DNA of 64,000 bases. Source: Bacteroidota bacterium. Its GTDB lineage: Bacteria; Bacteroidota; Bacteroidia; Bacteroidales; CAIXZF01. The stretch is taken from assembly GCA_022709385.1 (NCBI GenBank), contig JAKLIX010000010.1, positions 1 to 64,000 of the forward strand, read 5' to 3'. Shown here piece after piece: positions 42,757-50,716 of this stretch. Within the stretch, counting starts at the first letter, position 1. Each line of letters opens with the position of its first letter. Made by a program: the position numbers and the translations under genes. The notes under the pieces are model-generated. The model was not told the DNA's origin. It did no database searches and saw only the letters and a program-made list of their open reading frames with translations.

Positions 42757-44265
42757 CTATCTCGGGTTATTGAAAAGTTCACCCGATTTATTGCCAAACC
42801 TCCCTCTGGGTGAGATTTCATCTTTATCCCATAAGCCGATCTGCCTGATCAGGTCCGACTGCCAGTTGGGATTGTTGATTTCACCCCTGACGTTGGAATG
42901 GATAAGGGCATAATCGTTGGTGGCCAGGCTTGGATTGGCGAATACGAATTTTTTATCCCGCTGGTCGTTGGTCAGCTGGTAATAGTGCCAGATCTGGTAA
43001 GGAACGGTGCCCATATCGCCATCGCGGCGTCCGTCGACGATGGTGAGGCCGCTGCTGCTGGATTCGAAAGGCTGGTCGGTGATGGTATTGGGTGCTCCGT
43101 ATTTCAGGTAAATTCTTCCCCGGTCGGTTTCATAACCCTTTTTTATCGGTGTTTTATACGAATGGTTGACGATATTAACCTGTTCCTTGTATTTCAGCCA
43201 GGCACGTTCCGGGAAGAACTCATCTCTTTTAATCCAGAAATTCAGGAAATACTGCTGCATGGTAAGCAGGTCGGCCGTGCGCAATTGGTTCTGGGCAAAA
43301 ACAATTTCCATTTCCGTGGAAACGGGTGCCAGAGAACGGATGTATTCTGAGAGGCTGTCTGTGTTGGTAATTTGTTCCACGAAACTGCCCCGGATGTCGA
43401 GGGCTGCAACATCTTTCATATCGAGCTTCACTTCGGGATTGCTTCTCTGGAAAAACAGGCTGTTGGATGCAAATACCTGGTTTTGCTGGTTTCTGGCTTC
43501 AACCACCAGGTCGTAATTACCTGAAGGCAGTTTGCTGATGTCGAATTCGTGGAGGATAACATTTACCGGCCTTGCAGTTTCTTTTTTGTTGCGGGCGAAT
43601 TCACTCAGTGTTTTACCCGTTTCATTTGATCTGATGTGCCATGAAAGCAGGTAAGCCTGCCCGGAACCAAGCACCTGGTCGCTGCCGTAGATTTCGGAAT
43701 AGAAAGCAAGCTTGTTCACTTCCCTGGGATAGAAGTTCTGCAGATAAGGTACCAGGTCGTAACCGCTTTTCGACAGCACATTGATTTCCTCAGATTTTTT
43801 AAAACTCTCAAGGAGTTCTATCCCCGAGATGCTGACCTGTCCCTGTGGAAAGTCGATCTTTAGGCTCTCCACATCCCTGATGGGGTCAGCGGCGGTGTGG
43901 AGATCCCGGATCTGGATCTCAAATTCATAGTCACCATTGGGCAGGGTAAAGCGCTGCTGGTCGATAAAACTGAAGTCGCGCTGCAAGGTATCGCTGATGA
44001 CGGGGCTTTTTAATTCGTACTTTTTAAAGTTGACAATGTTCTCTTCGTTCCTGAAGATCATGGTTACTCCGACCAGGCCCTGGTAAGCTCCCGGTTCGAC
44101 AGCTTGAAACACAATGCTGCCGGCGTACACCGAGAGGTAGGTTTCCAGGAAAGGCCCGTCATCCACGCTGTAAAAGGAACAATAGGAAAGGGCAGCCTGT
44201 ATATTCTGTGCTGAAGAAAAGCTGCAGACAGGCAGCAGCAGCAGTAGAAAGATCAACTTTTTCAT
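42757..44265 (-). CDS. GWxTD-domain protein
   Basis: 502 residues; signal peptide ends CSFSSAQ. The N-terminal two thirds are beta-rich Ig-like (GNYDLVVEARNQQNQVF). The C-terminal region is the GWxTD-type domain, with DRGRIYLKYGAPNTITDQPF and PYQIWHYY before a short tail GRFGNKSGELFNNPR. The family is common in Bacteroidota as exported proteins of unknown role. A -7 box (44289-44296) lies 24 bp upstream of the start. No operon partner beyond possible read-through to the acyltransferase. Confidence 0.85.
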   Translation of the reverse strand: MKKLIFLLLLLPVCSFSSAQNIQAALSYCSFYSVDDGPFLETYLSVYAGSIVFQAVEPGAYQGLVGVTMIFRNEENIVNFKKYELKSPVISDTLQRDFSFIDQQRFTLPNGDYEFEIQIRDLHTAADPIRDVESLKIDFPQGQVSISGIELLESFKKSEEINVLSKSGYDLVPYLQNFYPREVNKLAFYSEIYGSDQVLGSGQAYLLSWHIRSNETGKTLSEFARNKKETARPVNVILHEFDISKLPSGNYDLVVEARNQQNQVFASNSLFFQRSNPEVKLDMKDVAALDIRGSFVEQITNTDSLSEYIRSLAPVSTEMEIVFAQNQLRTADLLTMQQYFLNFWIKRDEFFPERAWLKYKEQVNIVNHSYKTPIKKGYETDRGRIYLKYGAPNTITDQPFESSSSGLTIVDGRRDGDMGTVPYQIWHYYQLTNDQRDKKFVFANPSLATNDYALIHSNVRGEINNPNWQSDLIRQIGLWDKDEISPRGRFGNKSGELFNNPR

Positions 44266-44288
44266 GGCGGTTGGGATTAGTCAATATA

Positions 44289-44296
44289 CAAAGATA
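44289..44296 (-). promoter_or_regulatory. -7 box for the GWxTD gene
   Basis: Minus-strand TATCTTTG, a TAnnTTTG match, 24 bp before the ATG at 44265. Confidence 0.6.
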
Positions 44297-44397
44297 CTGC
44301 GAAAAAGCAGTCCTGGCAATCCCGGAACCGGGCATATGTCTTGGTGTTTGACCGGTTTGTATAGAAAGACTCCGCTTGCCGTGAATTGAAATTGTTG

Positions 44398-44405
44398 TAT
44401 TTTTG
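44398..44405 (+). promoter_or_regulatory. -7 box for tRNA-Ser
   Basis: TATTTTTG, an exact TAnnTTTG match, ends 5 bp before the tRNA. Confidence 0.65.
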
Positions 44406-44409
44406 CCGC

Positions 44410-44494
44410 GGAGAGATGGCAGAGTGGTCGATTGCGGCGGTCTTGAAAACCGTTGAGGGTAACACCTCCGGGGGTTCGAATCCCTCTCTCTCCG
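44410..44494 (+). tRNA. tRNA-Ser (TGA)
   Basis: 85 nt with a long variable arm (gttgagggtaacacctcc). Acceptor GGAGAGA pairs with TCTCTCC, discriminator G. Anticodon loop CTTGAAA gives anticodon TGA, and the T loop is ggttcgaatcc. CCA is not encoded. It serves UCA/UCN codons. Confidence 0.95.
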
Positions 44495-44497
44495 CAA

Positions 44498-44529
44498 GTG
44501 GGTGTGGGTGTGAGTGTGGGTGTGGGGGG
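44498..44529. repeat. GT-rich simple repeat after tRNA-Ser
   Basis: gtgggtgtgggtgtgagtg, then tgggtgtgggggg: four or more G-tracts in about 30 bp between the tRNA end and the stop of the convergent peptidase gene. It could form a G-quadruplex on the plus strand. Confidence 0.6.
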
Positions 44530-44536
44530 CAAGGAA

Positions 44537-45784
44537 TCAGTTGAATTTTGGAAGGTATTCTTTGAGCATGTCCTTGTGGACCATAAAATCCATCATTTTT
44601 AATTTCACGAAGTCTTCACGGAAGAAATAGTACCCGAAATTTGGGTTGTTTTCTTTACCGCCGGTCCGTGAGCCTGATCCGGAATCTTTGACCAGGAACC
44701 ATGTAACTCCTTCTTTCTCAATGTATCCCACGATGTGCATCCCATGGTCGTCGGTGGTGGTTTTATTGGTGAACCGGAACTGCCGTGCATCATCGTTGAT
44801 AAAGGCAGGCGGAATATCGAAGGTGGGTACAATGGCAGCCTGGAAATCACGTGCATCGAATCCTGCCTCGGATACATCTCCGCCGATGGCAACGGTATAC
44901 CCTTCCCTCAATGCTTTTTTGATGATCTTCATATAGTCCTCCAGCGGAAGGTTATGATAATCCTTGCTGTGCCACCAGTTATCGGGTACTTCATATTCCA
45001 CTTTTTTCCAGAATGGTTGTTGCAGATATGAAAGAACGTCCACAAAATCATCGGGATTCACCTTCAGTATTTCCTGCAGAAACTGCACCGGACTGTATGT
45101 TTTACCCTCGAAACTGATTTTTTGGGGAGGTTCGCCCATATAGAATTGAAGGATGTCTTTCACGGTTGAAACCACGAAGGTTTCATTCCAGATGTTTTCA
45201 CTTTTTACGTGTTTGAAGAATCTGTCCACTTCTTCGAAAAGCTGTTGATGATCATAATATACCTGGCCGGGCAGCAGTCCCGTATAATCTTCATAAGGGA
45301 CAATGCCGTATTTCTTCCAGATCTTTGTTACGGCATTGCATTCGGAGCCTTCGCCGACAGCCATGTCACCCCTGTGTTCGACAAAATAAACGGCCCTTTC
45401 GATATATTCGTAATACACAGTGTGCATCTCCGATAACTTGATTCGGCGTTTGGTCAGCCTGTATATTTCCGACTCCAGGAAGGAAGTTCCGGAAAAGCAC
45501 CAGCAGGTATTGGTGGCTCCCTGCGAAACAGGTTCATTGTGCCAGTAAGTCGTGTATGTTTTCCGGTCGGAAGGTACTTTCAAGGTACTCATATCTACTT
45601 TAAAGACCGGTTTTTTTTCTGGTTCGGACTTTTGAGCCTGCTCAAAATCACGGATGCCGGAAAGGATATATTTGTCGTAATAACCTTCTCCGTAAAATTT
45701 AAATACTGCCTTATCCTGGTTCTGGGCTTGTGTCGGGTTCAGCATAAGAACCGCACAAGTGATGATCAGTATGACTTTTTTCAT
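44537..45784 (-). CDS. Exported C1B (bleomycin hydrolase-like) cysteine peptidase
   Basis: 415 residues from ATG at 45784, which gives a signal peptide ([18 protein letters not shown]). Papain-like C1B family: oxyanion Gln and nucleophile Cys in [20 protein letters not shown] (Q88, C94), His in [10 protein letters not shown]. The third residue is Asp rather than Asn ([10 protein letters not shown]). It acts as an aminopeptidase or endopeptidase outside the cytoplasm. Most PepC/bleomycin hydrolases are cytoplasmic, so the signal peptide marks a distinct Bacteroidota subgroup. It follows pyrI after 22 bp but has no obvious link to pyrimidine synthesis. Confidence 0.86.
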   Translation of the reverse strand: MKKVILIITCAVLMLNPTQAQNQDKAVFKFYGEGYYDKYILSGIRDFEQAQKSEPEKKPVFKVDMSTLKVPSDRKTYTTYWHNEPVSQGATNTCWCFSGTSFLESEIYRLTKRRIKLSEMHTVYYEYIERAVYFVEHRGDMAVGEGSECNAVTKIWKKYGIVPYEDYTGLLPGQVYYDHQQLFEEVDRFFKHVKSENIWNETFVVSTVKDILQFYMGEPPQKISFEGKTYSPVQFLQEILKVNPDDFVDVLSYLQQPFWKKVEYEVPDNWWHSKDYHNLPLEDYMKIIKKALREGYTVAIGGDVSEAGFDARDFQAAIVPTFDIPPAFINDDARQFRFTNKTTTDDHGMHIVGYIEKEGVTWFLVKDSGSGSRTGGKENNPNFGYYFFREDFVKLKMMDFMVHKDMLKEYLPKFN

Positions 45785-45806
45785 GATATGGATAATGATG
45801 GATAAC

Positions 45807-46274
45807 TCAGGTGAAGATGATATCGTCTTTAACCGTAATTTTTTCACAGTACTGGCATTTAAGCCGGATGTCGTCTTTCGACAGAACGGTGAATTTTGTC
45901 GGGATGGCTTCGTGGTTCGTAATGCAGTTTGGGTTGAAACATTTCACGATTTTTTCGACATAGTCAGGGACACTGACATGTTTTTTCTCCACAACCTGAA
46001 AATCCCGGATCACGATAAGGGTGGCCGATGGAGCTGCCAATGCGATTTTGTTGATCTCTTCGGCTTCAAAATAGCGGTTGCTGACTTTGATAATCCCTTT
46101 TTTTCCAAATTTCCTGCTATCGAGGTTGGTACCAAAAAGCACCTGGTTATCAATGGATTCCAGTCCCAGCATCCGGATTACCTGGAAGACGCTTTTGGCC
46201 GGGATATGGTCGATCACGGTACCGTTTTCGATGGCCGATACTTTGAGTTCTTTGCGTGGGTCGTTGTTCTCCAT
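45807..46274 (-). CDS. pyrI: Aspartate carbamoyltransferase regulatory chain
   Basis: 155 residues. Nucleotide-binding domain (VSAIENGTVIDHIPAKSVFQ) and a zinc domain with C-x4-C (CFNPNC) and C-x2-C (CQYC), which contacts the catalytic chain. It binds CTP/ATP to give feedback control of the ATCase dodecamer. Its ATG overlaps the pyrB stop (ATGA), so translation is coupled. Confidence 0.95.
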   Translation of the reverse strand: MENNDPRKELKVSAIENGTVIDHIPAKSVFQVIRMLGLESIDNQVLFGTNLDSRKFGKKGIIKVSNRYFEAEEINKIALAAPSATLIVIRDFQVVEKKHVSVPDYVEKIVKCFNPNCITNHEAIPTKFTVLSKDDIRLKCQYCEKITVKDDIIFT

Positions 46275-47182
46275 CAGATGACTCCTAATATTGAGGTTAC
46301 TAATGCTTGTCTTACATATACGCCGTTCAGTGCCTGTTGAAAATAATACGCCTTGGGATTGTCGTCGATATCCACATTGATCTCATTGACCCTTGGCAGC
46401 GGATGCAATATCCTGAGGCTTTCCTTGGAACCTTTCAGCATGTTGTTACGGAGGATGTAGGCATTTTTGACTTTTTCGTATTCTATCGGATCAGAGAATC
46501 TTTCCCTTTGGATACGGGTCATGTAAACTATGTCAGCGATTGGCAGGACATCTTGCAGTTCAGTGTATTGTGTATATTCAAGTTGTTTTTCCTTGATATG
46601 CATTTTCACGGCACTGGGAAGTTTGAGTTCGGGAGGGGAGACAAGGTGGAAACGGCAGTTGAAGTTGGTGAGGGCCATCACGAGGGAGTGCACGGTACGG
46701 CCGTATTTCAGGTCTCCGACAAAGGCGATGTCCAGGTTTTCCAAGGTACCCTGGGTTTTTCTGATCGAGTACATGTCGAGAAGGCACTGTGTCGGGTGCT
46801 GGTTTGCTCCGTCACCGGCATTGATAATCGGAACAGACGATACTTCGCTTGCATAACGGGCGCTTCCGTCTTTCGGATGCCGCATCACGATAAGGTCGGA
46901 ATAATTGCTGACCATGATGATCGTATCCTTCAGGGATTCGCCTTTCTGAACACTGGTGGATGAAGTGTCGGCGAACCCGATCACTTTCCCGCCGAGCCGG
47001 TTCACTGCGGTGTCGAAACTGAGCCTGGTTCTTGTTGAAGGTTCGAAGAAGAGGTTGGCAACAACATGGCCTTCGAGGATTTTTCTTGTCGGCTGTTTTT
47101 CAAAACTCTCTGCAAGGTCCAGGATGCCGATCTGCTCTTCTTTGCTGAAATCATTGATTGAAATGAGGCTGCGGTTTTTCAT
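46274..47182 (-). CDS. pyrB: Aspartate carbamoyltransferase catalytic chain
   Basis: 302 residues from ATG at 47182 (a longer frame reaches into the terminator upstream). Carbamoyl-phosphate site [11 protein letters not shown], then [33 protein letters not shown], and the aspartate loop [10 protein letters not shown]. It condenses carbamoyl phosphate and aspartate, the first committed step of pyrimidine synthesis. Paired with pyrI as an enteric-type regulated ATCase. No attenuator was recognised upstream. Confidence 0.96.
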   Translation of the reverse strand: MKNRSLISINDFSKEEQIGILDLAESFEKQPTRKILEGHVVANLFFEPSTRTRLSFDTAVNRLGGKVIGFADTSSTSVQKGESLKDTIIMVSNYSDLIVMRHPKDGSARYASEVSSVPIINAGDGANQHPTQCLLDMYSIRKTQGTLENLDIAFVGDLKYGRTVHSLVMALTNFNCRFHLVSPPELKLPSAVKMHIKEKQLEYTQYTELQDVLPIADIVYMTRIQRERFSDPIEYEKVKNAYILRNNMLKGSKESLRILHPLPRVNEINVDIDDNPKAYYFQQALNGVYVRQALVTSILGVI

Positions 47183-47245
47183 GGGGATTTGGATACATTG
47201 GCGGCTTAAAAGTATCAATTTTTTCGAAGGGGAATCTGCTTGTTG

Positions 47246-47304
47246 AAAAAATTGGGATGTCATCCTGGCATTGATTTAAATCAACGCCAGGATGACATCC
47301 CAAT
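47246..47304 (-). terminator. Strong intrinsic terminator with perfect 19-bp stem
   Basis: ATTGGGATGTCATCCTGGC (47251-47269) is the exact complement of 47286-47304. The loop itself contains the palindrome TTGATTTAAATCAA. On the minus strand the stem is followed by TTTTTT, so it ends transcription of the gene at 47339-48676 before pyrB. Confidence 0.9.
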
Positions 47305-47338
47305 TCCGTTTTGCCGTTCCTGTAAACCTGAAATCAGC

Positions 47339-48676
47339 CTACAGCCTATGTTTCAACACAAAATCCCCGATGACATCCTCGAGATTCGGGGATCCTATTT
47401 CCTGAAGGTCATAATAAACCCTGGTATTGGGCTTATTGATATGAATGATCCTGTTCAGGTCGATGGGGGTTGCGATGATGACGGAATCACATTCGGTATT
47501 GTTGATGCTGGTCTCAAGATCTTTTACCTGTTGTTCTCCATAACCCATGGCAGGAAGGAGTTTGCCGATATTCGGATAAATCTGGAAAGTTTCAGCAAGG
47601 CGGCCGACAACCCAGGGCCGGGGATCAACCCACTCGGCAGCACCATATCTCATGGCAGCAACGATGCCTGCACCGAGTTTCATTTCTCCGTGTGTCAGGG
47701 TGGGCCCATCTTCAACCACCAATACTTTCTTCCCTTTGATCAGTTCAGGATTGTCAACTTTAATCGGGGACGCCCCGTCAACAACAATAGCGCCGGGATT
47801 TACATCAGCGATGTTCTGCCTCACTGTCTGTATGTCATCCGGAGCAGCGCTATCCATCTTATTGATTACCACGACATCTGCCATCCTGAGATTCACTTCA
47901 CCGGGATAATAGGAGATTTCATGGCCGGGACGGTGCGGATCGACCACCGTCACCATCAGGTCGGGCTTGTAAAAAGGAAAATCATTGTTCCCGCCATCCC
48001 AAACAACCACATCACATCCTGCCGGATCTTTTTCCGCTGCCCTGAGAATGGCCTCATAATCAACTCCGGCATAAATTACATTGCCCCTGACCACATGGGG
48101 TTCATACTCTTCCATTTCTTCAATGGTACATTTGTGTTTATGCAAATCTTCCACTGTGGCAAAACGCTGAACCTTTTGCTCCACCAGGTTACCGTATGGC
48201 ATCGGATGCCTGACGGCGACCACTTTAAGTCCTTTCTTCATTAAAAGTTCAATAATCCTTCGGGAAGTCTGACTCTTACCGGCTCCGGTGCGAATGGCTC
48301 CGATTGCAATTACCGGTTTGCTGCTCCTGATCTGGGTATCCTTGGGCCCGATGAGCATGAAATCAGCTCCGGCTGCATTCACAATGGAACTGAGCCGCAT
48401 TACACTGGTATATGAGACATCGCTATAGGAAAACACACAGATATCTGCCTTCAAGTCCTTGATGAGATCAGGTAATTCATCCTGGGCATAAATCGGAATC
48501 CCTTCAGGATAAAGGTTGCCTGCCAGTTCAGCGGGGTATTTGCGCCCTTCAATATCAGGAATCTGGGCAGCTGTGAAGGCAATGACATTGAACGCATCGT
48601 CGTTCCTGAAATAGGTGTTGAAATTGTGGAAATCTCTTCCGGCAGCACCAATGATAATTACATTCTTTCTCGCCAT
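47339..48676 (-). CDS. Cyclic 2,3-diphosphoglycerate synthetase-like P-loop protein
   Basis: 445 residues, COG2403-like. N-terminal Rossmann-like part (KNVIIIGAAGRDFHNFNTYF), then a P-loop GAIRTGAGKSQTSRR (about 147-161) with downstream VVWDGGNNDFPF and the G4-like VVINKMD. Archaeal homologues make cyclic 2,3-diphosphoglycerate; in bacteria the family is widespread with no settled function, and a metal-chaperone or small-molecule-kinase role is possible. Cytoplasmic. It has its own -7 box and terminator, so it is a single-gene transcript. Confidence 0.8.
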   Translation of the reverse strand: MARKNVIIIGAAGRDFHNFNTYFRNDDAFNVIAFTAAQIPDIEGRKYPAELAGNLYPEGIPIYAQDELPDLIKDLKADICVFSYSDVSYTSVMRLSSIVNAAGADFMLIGPKDTQIRSSKPVIAIGAIRTGAGKSQTSRRIIELLMKKGLKVVAVRHPMPYGNLVEQKVQRFATVEDLHKHKCTIEEMEEYEPHVVRGNVIYAGVDYEAILRAAEKDPAGCDVVVWDGGNNDFPFYKPDLMVTVVDPHRPGHEISYYPGEVNLRMADVVVINKMDSAAPDDIQTVRQNIADVNPGAIVVDGASPIKVDNPELIKGKKVLVVEDGPTLTHGEMKLGAGIVAAMRYGAAEWVDPRPWVVGRLAETFQIYPNIGKLLPAMGYGEQQVKDLETSINNTECDSVIIATPIDLNRIIHINKPNTRVYYDLQEIGSPNLEDVIGDFVLKHRL

Positions 48677-48727
48677 AAAACAATGATTTTAAGTTATTTG
48701 TAAAAAACAGGGCTAGATTAGCATTTG

Positions 48728-48735
48728 CAAAGGTA
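48728..48735 (-). promoter_or_regulatory. -7 box for the P-loop protein gene
   Basis: Minus-strand TACCTTTG, a TAnnTTTG match, 52 bp before the ATG at 48676. Confidence 0.6.
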
Positions 48736-48848
48736 GTAAATACCCATGAATTTCAAAATTTAAGTGATTGATAAAAAGCTATTTATGATTCATTGATATT
48801 CAGGTAGATGTAATTATTGTATCCTGGAGAGTCAAGCTTCTTTTGCAC

Positions 48849-48856
48849 TATTTTTG
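48849..48856 (+). promoter_or_regulatory. -7 box for argS
   Basis: TATTTTTG, an exact TAnnTTTG match, 20 bp before the ATG at 48877. It rules out the longer frame from 48817. Confidence 0.65.
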
Positions 48857-48876
48857 TCAGGATTAAAAAAAAGCAG

Positions 48877-50664
48877 ATGATCAGTCTCAGAATCAAGCAT
48901 GCTGTTGGAGAAGCTATCCGTTCACTTTACGGAATTGATTGCCCGGAGGAGAAAATTCAGATTCAACCGACGCGGAAAGAATTTACGGGTGATTTTACTG
49001 TGGTGGTCTTCCCTTTGACACCGCTCAGCAAAAAATCACCTGAAGAAACAGCTGCCGTCCTGGGTGATTTCCTTCTTGCGACCTTAGCGGAACTGAGTTC
49101 GTATCAGGTCATCAAGGGATTTCTGAACCTTCAGCTCAGCCAGAATTTCTGGAAGGAATACTTTCTGGAAGCCCTTCAATCGGATTTTTCACGTGTTGCA
49201 GAAAAGAATGACAAAACCGTCGTTCTGGAGTATTCTTCTCCAAATACCAACAAACCGCTGCATCTGGGTCACATCAGGAATAACCTGCTTGGCGCTTCTC
49301 TTGCCCGTATTCTTGAGGCGAACGGTTATGAGGTGAGGAGGGTAAATCTTGTGAACGACAGGGGGATTCATATTTGCAAGTCCATGCTGGCCTGGCAAAA
49401 GTGGGGTAATGGCGAAACGCCTGCCTCATCTGGTGAAAAGGGAGACCACCTTGTCGGGAAGTATTATGTAATGTTCGACCGGCATTATAAAGAGGAGGTT
49501 GCAGCCTTGGCAGCCACCGGCATGAAAGAGGAAGAAGCGGCGAAACTTGCTCCTTTAATGCTGGAAGCACAAAATATGCTGAGGGCCTGGGAAAATGGTG
49601 ATTCAGAGGTAATCGCACTTTGGCGAACCATGAACAGCTGGGTATATGAAGGTTTTGCTGAAACCTATCATCGTTTGGGTATAGTATTCGATAAAACGTA
49701 TTATGAATCGGGTACTTACCTGTCAGGAAGGGATCTGGTTCTCGAAGGGCTTGATTTCGGTATTCTTATGAAGAGGGCTGATGGATCTGTGTGGTGTGAT
49801 CTGACAGATGAAGGCCTGGATGAGAAATTGCTGTTGCGTTCCGACGGAACTTCTGTTTACATTACGCAGGATCTTGGGACGGCCAGCCTCAGGCAAAGGG
49901 AGTTTCACCCCGATCGTTTGATATATGTCGTCGGGAACGAGCAAAACTATCATTTCGACGTATTGAGGCTGATCCTGAAGAAACTCGGAAAAGATTGGTA
50001 CCGGAATATTCATCATTTCTCCTATGGTATGGTGGAGTTGCCGGAGGGAAAGATGAAATCCAGGGAAGGGACAGTTGTGGATGCCGACGATCTTTTACAG
50101 GAAATGTATGATGTTGCCGTTCAGAATACCAGGGAACTTGGAAAATCCGACATTGAAGCGGCTGATGATGCGGAAGCGCTTTTCTGGATGCTGGCGCTCG
50201 GTGCATTGAAATATTTTATCCTGAAAGTTGATCCCAAAAAGAATATGGTTTTCAATCCCCAGGAATCTATTGATTTCAACGGGAATACCGGCCCATTCAT
50301 TCAATATACCCATGCAAGGATACAATCCCTGCTCAGAAAGGCATCTGAGGATGCATTACTCGGACGTTTAGCAGAAGGGATGAAGGATCTGCAACTGTCT
50401 GATACGGAGGTCTCACTGATTAAGCAATGCTATGCTTATCCAGCCCTGCTTGTCCAGGCCGCAGAGGAGCTCAGTCCCGCCTTGATAGCCAATTACCTGC
50501 ACCAATTATGTAAGGATTATAACTACTTCTACCAGACCACTCCGGTACTGAGGGCGGAAACGGCAGCCATCATCCTTTTCCGGCTTCAGCTTTCCCGTTT
50601 GATGGGGCATATTATCAGGGAGGGGATGAAATTGCTGGGTATCGACGTTCCCGACAAGATGTAA
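48877..50664 (+). CDS. argS: Arginine--tRNA ligase
   Basis: 595 residues from ATG at 48877. N-terminal tRNA-binding Add1 domain (1-105), class I catalytic domain with SSPNTNKPLHLGHIRNN (HIGH motif as HLGH) and a KMKSREG loop (KMSKS equivalent). The C-terminal DALR anticodon-binding domain begins near TGPFIQYTHARIQSLLRK. It charges tRNA-Arg; a tRNA-Arg (ACG) gene is in the same window. Full length. Terminated by a strong hairpin directly after the stop. Confidence 0.96.
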   Translation: MISLRIKHAVGEAIRSLYGIDCPEEKIQIQPTRKEFTGDFTVVVFPLTPLSKKSPEETAAVLGDFLLATLAELSSYQVIKGFLNLQLSQNFWKEYFLEALQSDFSRVAEKNDKTVVLEYSSPNTNKPLHLGHIRNNLLGASLARILEANGYEVRRVNLVNDRGIHICKSMLAWQKWGNGETPASSGEKGDHLVGKYYVMFDRHYKEEVAALAATGMKEEEAAKLAPLMLEAQNMLRAWENGDSEVIALWRTMNSWVYEGFAETYHRLGIVFDKTYYESGTYLSGRDLVLEGLDFGILMKRADGSVWCDLTDEGLDEKLLLRSDGTSVYITQDLGTASLRQREFHPDRLIYVVGNEQNYHFDVLRLILKKLGKDWYRNIHHFSYGMVELPEGKMKSREGTVVDADDLLQEMYDVAVQNTRELGKSDIEAADDAEALFWMLALGALKYFILKVDPKKNMVFNPQESIDFNGNTGPFIQYTHARIQSLLRKASEDALLGRLAEGMKDLQLSDTEVSLIKQCYAYPALLVQAAEELSPALIANYLHQLCKDYNYFYQTTPVLRAETAAIILFRLQLSRLMGHIIREGMKLLGIDVPDKM

Positions 50665-50703
50665 AAAAAAAAGAGGCTGTCCCGAAAGACAGCCTCCTTT
50701 TTT
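50663..50703. terminator. Bidirectional intrinsic terminator after argS
   Basis: A-run, GAGGCTGTC, loop CCGAAA, GACAGCCTC, T-run. It serves argS on the plus strand and the giant surface-protein gene on the minus strand, whose stop is at 50717. Confidence 0.92.
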
Positions 50704-50716
50704 CTGATTGGATCGC

